NCBI GenBank assembly: GCA_964429745.1
Contig: CAYSDI010000038.1
Location: 1-30,597, forward strand
Length of the DNA: 30,597 bases
Source: WGOA01 sp964429745
Lineage (GTDB): Bacteria > Bacteroidota > Bacteroidia > Chitinophagales > BACL12
Direction: 5' to 3'
How positions within the stretch are numbered: position 1 is the stretch's first letter; each line of letters opens with the position of its first letter. The notes below the pieces were generated by a model. The model was not told the DNA's origin. It was given only the letters and a program-made list of their open reading frames with translations, and did not search any database. A program made the position numbers and the translations under genes. Below, in pieces: positions 15,901 through 22,297 of the stretch.

Positions 15901-17502
15901 CGGAGTTTTCAAGCCCAGTTTCTCATTCCAATGGCGGTATCAGTAGCCTATGGACTAGCCGTGGCAACTGCGCTGAACCTGATCGTATTGCCCGTTTTGT
16001 TGGCTACTGTGAATGATCTTAAGCGTTTCGCCGCGTGGTACTGGAACGATCGAAAAGTGAGTCCGGAAAGCGTGGAGCCAGCCGTACAGGAACTGGACTG
16101 GGAGCCACACGATTCAGAGCCTGTGCCTGTTGCGGGCAGCCGGGGGCCAGGCGCCGGAGTAGTAGGGATGCTGGCCTTCGCGGCCTTTTTCGGGGTAGGG
16201 GCGGGTTCGGTTTGGGCGCAGCCGGGTGCAGCATTGAAGGTCACTGCGGCCGCTCAAGGTGGCGACACCCTTTGGCTCGAGGTGGCCTTAACCGAGGCCT
16301 TGCAGAACAACCTGGCTCTTCAATCCGTGCGGATAGCGCGCGATCAATCGGAGAACAGCGCCACACCAGGCGTTGCCGGGCTCTTACCCAGTGTAGTAGC
16401 TTCAGGGGGTTATACCTACGGTGTCAACAACACCAGGCTGGAATTTGCAGACCCCGGCCTGCCCGTGATCGAACAGAGCGGGGCGGCGTCTCGCAATACG
16501 GTGGCTAACCTTGGATTGAGTTATTCCCTCATGGGAACGGCACCGTTTAAGACCTACGAATTGTTGAAAACCCAGGCCTTGGTTGCGGGAGTCCAAACAG
16601 AATTGGCCATCGAGAACCTGGCGGTGCAAGTGGTGGCCTCCTACTTCAATGCAGTGCGGACTACCCAGCAATTGGAGGCTTTTCAGGAATTGGTGGAAGT
16701 GTCCTCAGAGCGCTACGAGCGCGCGGCAACCCGCGAGTCTTATGGCACCGGGAGTACGCTGGAAGTGCTCAATGCCGAGGTGGCTATGAACAGCGATCGC
16801 GTGTTTCTTTTTCAAGCGCAACAGGCATTGACCGAGGCCAATCATGCCCTTAATCTGGTGATTGGCAGAAAAGTGGATGCGCCGGTTTTGGTTTCCATTG
16901 TCGTGCCCTTGCAAGAGATGATGGACCAGGCGGCGCTCAAGGCTGCCATGGAATCGGGTAATGCCCGGTTAGAAGCGGCATCGCTCAACGAACGCTTGTC
17001 CCTGCTGGACTGGCAGGTTACCCAGGCCGGATTTTGGCCCACCCTTAGTGTGGAAGCCGGTTACGGGTATGCGCTGAGCGATCAGGAGGCCAGCTTTATT
17101 GTCACCAACCGCAACCTGGGATTTAGCGCCGGGGTAAACCTCAGTGTCCCCATTTTTACGGGAGGCACGCGCCGCATCGCCTCGCAAAATGCCGAAATGG
17201 GGTACCGGAGCAGCTTGCTGCAGCGGGAAGATACGCGCCGGCAATTAGAAGCTGAATGGCTAAATGCCTGGACGGCTTACGAAAACGCCTTGCGGATTTT
17301 AGCGCTTCAAGCGACCAATGTAGCTACCGCCTTGGCTAATCTTGAACGATCCCGGCAGCGGTTCGAAGCGGGTTTGTTGGATGGCACCGCGTATCGGGAC
17401 GCTCAGTTGCAATGGGTACAGGCCCGCAACAGCCAGAACAACGCTCGCTTTCAGGCCAAATTGGCGGAAATTGAAGTGCTGCGCCTTGCCGGAAAACTTT
17501 AG
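12970..17502 (+). CDS. RND efflux permease fused to a TolC-like outer-membrane factor
   Basis: A single 1510-residue frame that combines two pump parts. Residues 1 to about 1025 are a complete RND permease: TM1 near 8-30, periplasmic porter domain, TM2-6 from about 337 to 478, TM7 near 523-545, second porter domain, and TM8-12 from about 862 to 1012. TM4 carries the proton-relay pair D396-D397 (ILVDDGIVVSENIYRH). In TM10 the AcrB lysine position is N926 followed by D927 (GIMVNDALVF). A Pro/Glu-rich cytosolic linker (about 1030-1060) leads to a hydrophobic segment, 1062-1080, ending SVWA-Q, which looks like an internal signal peptide with a signal peptidase I site after A1083. Residues 1084-1510 match TolC/OEP proteins: LTEALQNNLALQSVRIARDQ, a beta-strand block VEAGYGYAL, a second helical repeat and LEVLRLAGKL-like C-end. 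Operon with TetR and adaptor; substrate unknown. There is no frameshift or stop at the junction. Confidence 0.93.
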   Translation: MKGLISYFIKYPVSGNVLLFVLVIFGLISLSRLQSSFFPETPSRAISIQVIYPGASPEEIEEGIVLKIEDELRGTSGVDRVTSVSRENSGSLNIEVKRGSNTDLVLQDVKNAVDRISSFPVGMEPLVVFKIESTALAMTFAIHGEVNLNALKAKAREVERDLLAVEGISKVTLGGFPEEEIVVNLREDALRAYDLNFQEVMNKVRSGNLELTGGSVKGAEEELLIRYDGKGYFAEDLRDLVLKTASDGRIVRLADVADVRDAWAETPIRSEYNGTPSVTVDVFNTNTEDILFITDTVRNYVTAFNERQDVVEASIITDSSRTLRQRIDMLKTNGIQGFFLVIIILALFLNLRLAFWVALSIPISFAGMFILAGFAGITINVISLFGMILVIGILVDDGIVVSENIYRHFEMGKPRIRAAMDGTLEVLPSVLTAILTTMVAFSAFFFIEGRIGDFFSQMAFIVIATLFFSLLEGFLTLPAHVAHSKALDPNHKSNRLLEASNRFMIFQRDRLYAPVLRFFLDNKAIGLAIPVALLLGSLGAIKGGLVKTTFFPFIERDEIAVNLIMPSGTREEITKQWLDHIEQAVLKANSSLSSAREDSSDIVLAIDKRLGVNGSHTGTMNILLLDTEQRGMSILEVTEAIRAETGQIPEAEQLTFGSYSAFGKPVAVGLRGNDLAELRAAAEELKAELSNLQELKDVTDNDQLGQREVRLQLKEQAYILGLTPQDIVSQVRQGFFGGEVQRLQRGLDEVKVWVRYEPEDRANLNQLADMRIRTADGHSFPLSELANFELMRGSLAINHTDGQREILVEADVATSKTSVTDMIGTIEKTILPPILARHPGVRHGFEGQVREQAKSAASMAAVMPIILLLMVVLIVLTFRSFLQTLVVFLLLPLSYTGVVWGHFFHDKPISFFSVLGIIALIGIMVNDALVFVAAFNQNLKEGRPFRTALYDAGLSRFRPIILTSLTTIAGLAPLILNRSFQAQFLIPMAVSVAYGLAVATALNLIVLPVLLATVNDLKRFAAWYWNDRKVSPESVEPAVQELDWEPHDSEPVPVAGSRGPGAGVVGMLAFAAFFGVGAGSVWAQPGAALKVTAAAQGGDTLWLEVALTEALQNNLALQSVRIARDQSENSATPGVAGLLPSVVASGGYTYGVNNTRLEFADPGLPVIEQSGAASRNTVANLGLSYSLMGTAPFKTYELLKTQALVAGVQTELAIENLAVQVVASYFNAVRTTQQLEAFQELVEVSSERYERAATRESYGTGSTLEVLNAEVAMNSDRVFLFQAQQALTEANHALNLVIGRKVDAPVLVSIVVPLQEMMDQAALKAAMESGNARLEAASLNERLSLLDWQVTQAGFWPTLSVEAGYGYALSDQEASFIVTNRNLGFSAGVNLSVPIFTGGTRRIASQNAEMGYRSSLLQREDTRRQLEAEWLNAWTAYENALRILALQATNVATALANLERSRQRFEAGLLDGTAYRDAQLQWVQARNSQNNARFQAKLAEIEVLRLAGKL

Positions 17503-17550
17503 AGTACCCTGGCTAAGTTAGTGTGGCTTAAACAGAGTGTAATACCCTGC

Positions 17551-18852
17551 TTAGGCGGTTGACCACTGCTCCGGCTCGCGGATCTCGCGCCAGACAATCC
17601 ATCCAGTGAGACTTGCAGAGAGGATAAACCACCCGGCCACCAGGGCCGACCCAAACGGCAACAGCGATTCCATGCCGAACCAGGTACCTCCCAAAGCCAC
17701 TATGATCGCGATGCCTGCGGCCGACTTGATGAGCTCCAGCCAGGCGGCGTGAACACTGCGGTCCATCAGGGTACTGTAGCTGAAGACCGCAAAGACGATG
17801 AACAACCCGTAGGTGACCATTCCCCCGAAACCCCAGGCCGCCTGAATAGCCGCAATGTTGCCAAAAAAGAACAGGAGCAACAGGTTGTTGACGATCAGTT
17901 GCGCATAGCTAAAACCCAACAGGAGCGGAGAGGCCGCCGTATCATATTTTTGTTGGGCGTATGGATCTTGCAGCACGTGCACCGGAAATCTCTGCGCCAC
18001 GTCAGCGGGACGCCATCCCGTGGGCTTAAACCAAAGGCGGATTTTGTCGAGCCAATTGCGGGTGTGCCAGGCGTCTTTTACCATCAGGGCCATGTGCTGG
18101 AAATTGATCAGAATCGGGTTCCAGGTATTCACGGGGCGCTTGACGCCATAAACCGCTTTTACATCGGGCAATTCCTCTTGAAACGTGCCGAAGAGTTTGT
18201 CCCAAATGATGAAAATTTGCGAGTAATTCTTGTCCAGGTATTCCGGGTTGATCGCATGGTGCACGCGGTGGTGGCTCGGGGTGACCAGCACGTATTCCAG
18301 CCAGCCCATACGGCCGATGTATTGGGTGTGGTACCAGAACTGCGCAAAGAGGTGGAAGGGGGCCAGTACAGCGACCACCACATCAGGCACGCCCAGCAGC
18401 GCCGCTGGCAGCAGAAAAACCACGCCCCAATTCGTGAAATGTGAAATTTCCTGGCGCAGTGCGCAGGACAGGTTGAATTCTTCGGAGCTGTGGTGCACGA
18501 TGTGCGTATTCCAGAGCACGTTGATTTCGTGGGCCAGCCGGTGGCCGATGTAGCCGGCCAAATCCAACGCAATAAATCCGGCAATCCAGGCCCACCAAGG
18601 CACATCGGCCGGGGTTTGAACGTCCCAATGCCACAGCCCGATTTTGCTTTCGAGCCAGGCATAACTCAGAACGACAATTGTAAGCCCGAGCACCTGCTTG
18701 ATGATGTTCGTCATGCCGGAACTAAGGCTGGAAATGGTGTCCATGTGCCGGTAATACCGCACGCCTTTGTACCATCCCCACGCGTTTTCCAACAGGATGA
18801 GGAGCACAAAGCCGGGTATGGCGTACAAGAGGATTGCGCCAAAGGATTCCAT
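17551..18852 (-). CDS. Sterol desaturase / fatty acid hydroxylase family membrane protein
   Basis: A 433-residue integral-membrane di-iron enzyme of the fatty acid hydroxylase superfamily (PF04116), which uses O2 to hydroxylate or desaturate lipids. The His boxes are complete: H104-RLA-H108, H117-IV-H120-H121, and H194-H195-RV-H198-H199, with further His at 167 and 175. Hydrophobic segments lie before them (about 5-22, 48-66, 86-102) and after them (about 145-170). A C-terminal extension of about 120 residues (320-425) adds three to four more membrane segments, as seen in alkylglycerol-monooxygenase-like and other long bacterial members. The gene converges on the efflux gene with a 48-bp gap and is divergent from the acyl-CoA desaturase. 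Its ATG follows a pyrimidine-rich leader. Whether the substrate is a sterol, hopanoid, ether lipid or fatty acid is open. Confidence 0.88.
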   Translation of the reverse strand: MESFGAILLYAIPGFVLLILLENAWGWYKGVRYYRHMDTISSLSSGMTNIIKQVLGLTIVVLSYAWLESKIGLWHWDVQTPADVPWWAWIAGFIALDLAGYIGHRLAHEINVLWNTHIVHHSSEEFNLSCALRQEISHFTNWGVVFLLPAALLGVPDVVVAVLAPFHLFAQFWYHTQYIGRMGWLEYVLVTPSHHRVHHAINPEYLDKNYSQIFIIWDKLFGTFQEELPDVKAVYGVKRPVNTWNPILINFQHMALMVKDAWHTRNWLDKIRLWFKPTGWRPADVAQRFPVHVLQDPYAQQKYDTAASPLLLGFSYAQLIVNNLLLLFFFGNIAAIQAAWGFGGMVTYGLFIVFAVFSYSTLMDRSVHAAWLELIKSAAGIAIIVALGGTWFGMESLLPFGSALVAGWFILSASLTGWIVWREIREPEQWSTA

Positions 18853-18885
18853 GAAAGAGAGAATGAGAGAGAAAGAAAAAATGAG
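18853..18885. other. Purine/pyrimidine-biased tract upstream of the hydroxylase gene
   Basis: Thirty-one of 33 bases on the plus strand are purines (GAGAGA and AAAGAAAAAA runs broken by two T), so the message of the minus-strand gene has a C/U-rich leader directly before its ATG. This may aid ribosome access (S1-type) or be simple slippage sequence. Confidence 0.5.
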
Positions 18886-18982
18886 CGACAGTCGGAATTT
18901 CCTACCCGAAAGTTACCATGTTTTGGGCAAAGGAGGAAGGAGTCTCTGGTACTTTCTGGTCCTAAATAACCCCGGTTCAGCG

Positions 18983-18990
18983 TATCTTCG
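18983..18990 (+). promoter_or_regulatory. Candidate -7 element for the acyl-CoA desaturase
   Basis: TATCTTCG differs from TAnnTTTG by one base and lies 23 bases before the TTG start at 19013. No clear -33 TTTG is seen. Its position supports the short TTG-started form of the gene. Confidence 0.35.
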
Positions 18991-19012
18991 CGGCGTTGAA
19001 GAACCCCCTATT

Positions 19013-20143
19013 TTGAGTACCACAAAGACCCTTTCCCCGGAAGTAAGCCTTAAGAAGGCGCCGCCCCCTTATGTGCGGTTTAACCGCAAAGACCCCCAAC
19101 AGTTCCTTAAAACGTTGAGAGAGAATGTTAATACGTATTTTGAACAAAATAATGTAAGCCGTACAGCCGATTTTCGGATGGGCATCAAGACGGCTGTCAT
19201 GCTTTCTATGTTTTTTGCGCCCCTTGCGCTGATTTATATGGGCATTTTGCCGGGTGCCTGGGCCTTGTTGTTGTACGCGGTCATGGGCCTTGGCACGGCA
19301 GGAATCGGTCTAGGGGTCATGCACGATGCCAACCATGGATCGGTTTCACGCCGCAAATGGGTCAATGAGGCGCTTGGCTATACCATGAATTTGGTTGGCG
19401 GAAGCTCTTTTACCTGGAAAATCCAGCACAACCTGCTGCACCACAGCTACACCAATATTTACGAACTGGATGAAGATATCCACGACAAGCCTTTCCTGCG
19501 CCTGAGTCCACACGGAATCGTCAAGCCGCATCACCGTTTTCAGCATTTTTACGCGCTTGGTCTCTATTGCCTGGCCACCATCAGTTGGGTTACGCTTAAA
19601 GACTTTCGACAGTGGAACGAATACCGCAAAAACGGATTGGCGGCAAAAGGCGGTTTTGAACCCCGCAAGGAGTTGATCATCATGAGCGTGACCAAAGCCA
19701 TTTACTTTAGTGTCCTTTTGGTTTTGCCCATCGTTTTGGGGGTAAATCCCTGGATTGCCGTGTTGGGTTTTGTGCTGGCACATGCGATCGCCGGGTTCAT
19801 TATCACCACCATTTTTCAACTGGCTCACGTGGTGGAAGGGCCAGATCACTTTGTGCCACATCCTAGCGGCACCATGGAAAACACCTGGGCTCTCCATCAA
19901 TTAGGCACAACCGCCAATTTTGCGTCGGCAAGCCCGGTGGTGACTTGGTTCACCGGAGGGCTTAACCACCAGGTGGAGCACCATTTGTTCCCGCACATCA
20001 GCCACGTGCACTACCGCAAGCTGAGTCACATTGTACGGCGAACAGCCCGCGAGTTTGACCTGTCTTACTACGAGTATCCCAGTCTTTGGAGCGCTCTGAA
20101 GAGTCATTTGCGCGTGCTCAAAGCCCTTGGTCAACCGGTTTAA
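19013..20143 (+). CDS. Membrane acyl-CoA (fatty acid) desaturase
   Basis: Integral-membrane di-iron desaturase that puts a cis double bond into acyl chains, adjusting membrane fluidity. I place the start at a TTG at 19013, giving 376 residues beginning MSTTKTLSP, because Bacteroidota homologues begin with this kind of short lead before VRFNRKDPQQF. The frame is open to 18767, but that stretch overlaps the divergent gene and includes a purine tract and promoter candidate. The three His boxes are intact: H104-DAN-H108, H139-NLL-H143-H144, and H319-QVE-H323-H324. Membrane segments lie near 55-95 and 225-270. There is no fused cytochrome b5 domain. Adjacent and divergent to the fatty acid hydroxylase family gene, suggesting a small lipid-modification locus. 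Position specificity of the double bond is not readable. Confidence 0.88.
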   Translation: MSTTKTLSPEVSLKKAPPPYVRFNRKDPQQFLKTLRENVNTYFEQNNVSRTADFRMGIKTAVMLSMFFAPLALIYMGILPGAWALLLYAVMGLGTAGIGLGVMHDANHGSVSRRKWVNEALGYTMNLVGGSSFTWKIQHNLLHHSYTNIYELDEDIHDKPFLRLSPHGIVKPHHRFQHFYALGLYCLATISWVTLKDFRQWNEYRKNGLAAKGGFEPRKELIIMSVTKAIYFSVLLVLPIVLGVNPWIAVLGFVLAHAIAGFIITTIFQLAHVVEGPDHFVPHPSGTMENTWALHQLGTTANFASASPVVTWFTGGLNHQVEHHLFPHISHVHYRKLSHIVRRTAREFDLSYYEYPSLWSALKSHLRVLKALGQPV

Positions 20144-20368
20144 CACCGGCAAGGCTGACCATTCCCCGCTTGTACAGCCCCTTTTCGTCCTGCTTTGCGG
20201 CTAAACTTATCCACTTTGCTGTACAGCGGTGGGTAAACAACCGCTAGTTCCAACCGCTGCTTGGTTAATTTGCGGCTCCAGTTAGTTCGAAGGGTCTTGG
20301 CCGCACGGAGCCACATCCTGGCTACTTGGTTGACCCCGGTGCATCGAACCGTTCCCCCTTCCCCCGAT

Positions 20369-22282
20369 ATGGCTGCAGAATTTAACAAGACCAGGAACAC
20401 GCCGCAGATGGAGACGGCCTATACCGAAGCCAACGTGCGCACATTGGACTGGATTGAGCACATGCGGCTTCGTCCGGGCATGTACATCGGCAAGTTGGGC
20501 GACGGTTCCAGTCCCGACGACGGCATTTACGTGTTGCTTAAGGAGGTGGTAGACAATGCCATTGACGAGTTCATGATGGGCTACGGCAAGCGCATTGACA
20601 TCACGGTAGCTCCGGACTACGTGGAGGTACGCGATTTTGGCCGGGGTATCCCGCTGGGCAAGGTCATTGACTGTGTGAGCAAAATGAACACAGGGGCCAA
20701 GTACGATTCTAAAGCTTTTCAGAAAGCCGTGGGGTTGAACGGAGTGGGTACCAAGGCGGTCAATGCGTTGTCGCGCAAGTTTACCGTCAACGCTTACCGC
20801 GAAGGCAAAGTCAAGACAGCCGTTTTTGGGCGCGGAATGCTGGTGGACGATCGGAAAATTGTGGCGACCAGCGAGCCGGATGGCACCTATGTGCGTTTTG
20901 AACCGGACGAAACCATTTTCAAACACTACCATTTTCGTCCGGAGTTCCTGGATGATCAGCTCTGGAATTACGCTTACCTGAATGCGGGGCTGACGTTGGC
21001 ATTCAATGGCCAAAAGATCCTGTCCAAAGATGGCTTGCTGGATCTTTTGCGGCGCAAATCGGACGAGGAGAGCATTCGCTACCCCATCATTCACCTAAAA
21101 GGTGATGACATTGAAGTGGCCCTGACGCACGGCAATCAGTACGGCGAGGAATACTACTCGTTCGTCAACGGCCAGAACACGACCCAGGGTGGCACGCACC
21201 TGACGGCTTTTCGCGAAGCGCTGGTCAAGGTGATTCGCGATTTCTACGGCAAGCAGTTTGAAACCTCTGATGTGCGGGCGTCCATTGTTGGCGCAGTGGC
21301 TATCCGCGTGCAGGAGCCAGTGTTTGAATCGCAGACCAAGACCAAATTAGGCTCCACGCATTTGTGGCCGGAAGGGCCAGCGGTGCGCACGTTCATCAAC
21401 GATTTTCTCAAGAAGGAGCTGGACGGCTACCTGCACCGAAACCCGGAAACAGCGCAGTCGCTGCTCAAGCGCATTCAACAAAACGAACGGGAGCGCAAGG
21501 AGATCGCTGGCATCAAGAAACTCGCCAACCAGCGGGCTAAGACGGCCAACCTGCACAACAAAAAGTTGCGCGATTGTCGGGTGCACTTTAGCGATCCGCG
21601 CAGCGGCAAGGACGAAGACCGACGCCTGGATTCCATGATCTTTATTACGGAGGGTGATTCGGCCTCCGGTTCCATTACCAAAGCACGCGATGTGCAAACG
21701 CAGGCGGTTTTTAGCCTCCGTGGTAAGCCGCTGAACTGCTACGGACTGACCAAGAAAGTGGTTTATGAGAACGAGGAGTTTAACCTGTTGCAACACGCGC
21801 TGAACATCGAAGACGGCCTGGAAGGTTTGCGCTATAACCAGGTGGTGGTGGCCACCGATGCCGATGTGGACGGCATGCATATTCGTTTGTTGTTGCTCAC
21901 GTTTTTCCTCCAGTTCTTTCCCGACTTGGTGCGGAATGGGCACCTGTTCATCCTGGACACTCCGTTGTTCCGCGTGCGCAACAAGCAGGAGACGCATTAT
22001 TGTTACAGCGAAGTGGAGAAGCAAGCCGCGTTGGGCAAACTGGGCGCCAAAGCGGAAATCACGCGGTTCAAGGGCCTGGGCGAAATTTCCCCGGATGAAT
22101 TTGGGCGATTTATCGGCCCGGATATTCGTCTGGAGCCGGTCATCTTGAACAAGGATTCCCCATTAGAAAAGACGCTGAGCTACTACATGGGCAAAAACAC
22201 GCCGGAGCGTCAGCAGTTTATCGTGGAGCGCCTGCGCGTAGAAAAGGACTGGATTCCTCAAGGAGCAGCTTTGCCGGATTAG
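20369..22282 (+). CDS. parE: DNA topoisomerase IV subunit B
   Basis: ATPase half of the type IIA topoisomerase that unlinks daughter chromosomes. From the ATG at 20369 it has 637 residues; an ATG at 20408 (METAYTEAN) is a good alternative, and the frame is open back to 20261 but the added residues are unlike the family. The GHKL ATPase domain shows LRPGMYIGKLGDG, EVVDNAIDEF, DFGRGIP and GLNGVGTKAVNALS. The transducer follows with QTKTKLGS, and the TOPRIM domain has ITEGDSASG and ATDADVDGMHIR, then the C-terminal RFKGLGEISPDEF. The length of about 640 without the long gyrase insertion, and direct linkage to parC with a 15-bp gap, favour ParE over GyrB. Confidence 0.94.
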   Translation: MAAEFNKTRNTPQMETAYTEANVRTLDWIEHMRLRPGMYIGKLGDGSSPDDGIYVLLKEVVDNAIDEFMMGYGKRIDITVAPDYVEVRDFGRGIPLGKVIDCVSKMNTGAKYDSKAFQKAVGLNGVGTKAVNALSRKFTVNAYREGKVKTAVFGRGMLVDDRKIVATSEPDGTYVRFEPDETIFKHYHFRPEFLDDQLWNYAYLNAGLTLAFNGQKILSKDGLLDLLRRKSDEESIRYPIIHLKGDDIEVALTHGNQYGEEYYSFVNGQNTTQGGTHLTAFREALVKVIRDFYGKQFETSDVRASIVGAVAIRVQEPVFESQTKTKLGSTHLWPEGPAVRTFINDFLKKELDGYLHRNPETAQSLLKRIQQNERERKEIAGIKKLANQRAKTANLHNKKLRDCRVHFSDPRSGKDEDRRLDSMIFITEGDSASGSITKARDVQTQAVFSLRGKPLNCYGLTKKVVYENEEFNLLQHALNIEDGLEGLRYNQVVVATDADVDGMHIRLLLLTFFLQFFPDLVRNGHLFILDTPLFRVRNKQETHYCYSEVEKQAALGKLGAKAEITRFKGLGEISPDEFGRFIGPDIRLEPVILNKDSPLEKTLSYYMGKNTPERQQFIVERLRVEKDWIPQGAALPD

Positions 22283-22297
22283 TTTTCGCAGCACACC

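Noticed and set aside
16000..16250. RND and TolC parts as two separate genes joined by a sequencing error
   Set aside because: The frame is continuous with normal codon use through the linker, and the only candidate second start (ATG at 16168) would give a signal peptide without any basic residue. Resequencing would still be wise.
17749..18444. Plus-strand 231-residue ORF
   Set aside because: Antisense of the hydroxylase gene, which has complete His boxes and membrane segments.
20144..20368. Possible regulatory RNA between the desaturase and parE
   Set aside because: Contains short repeats (CAACCGCT twice) and a weak AGCGGT/ACCGCT hairpin, but nothing resembling a known riboswitch or a terminator with U-tract.
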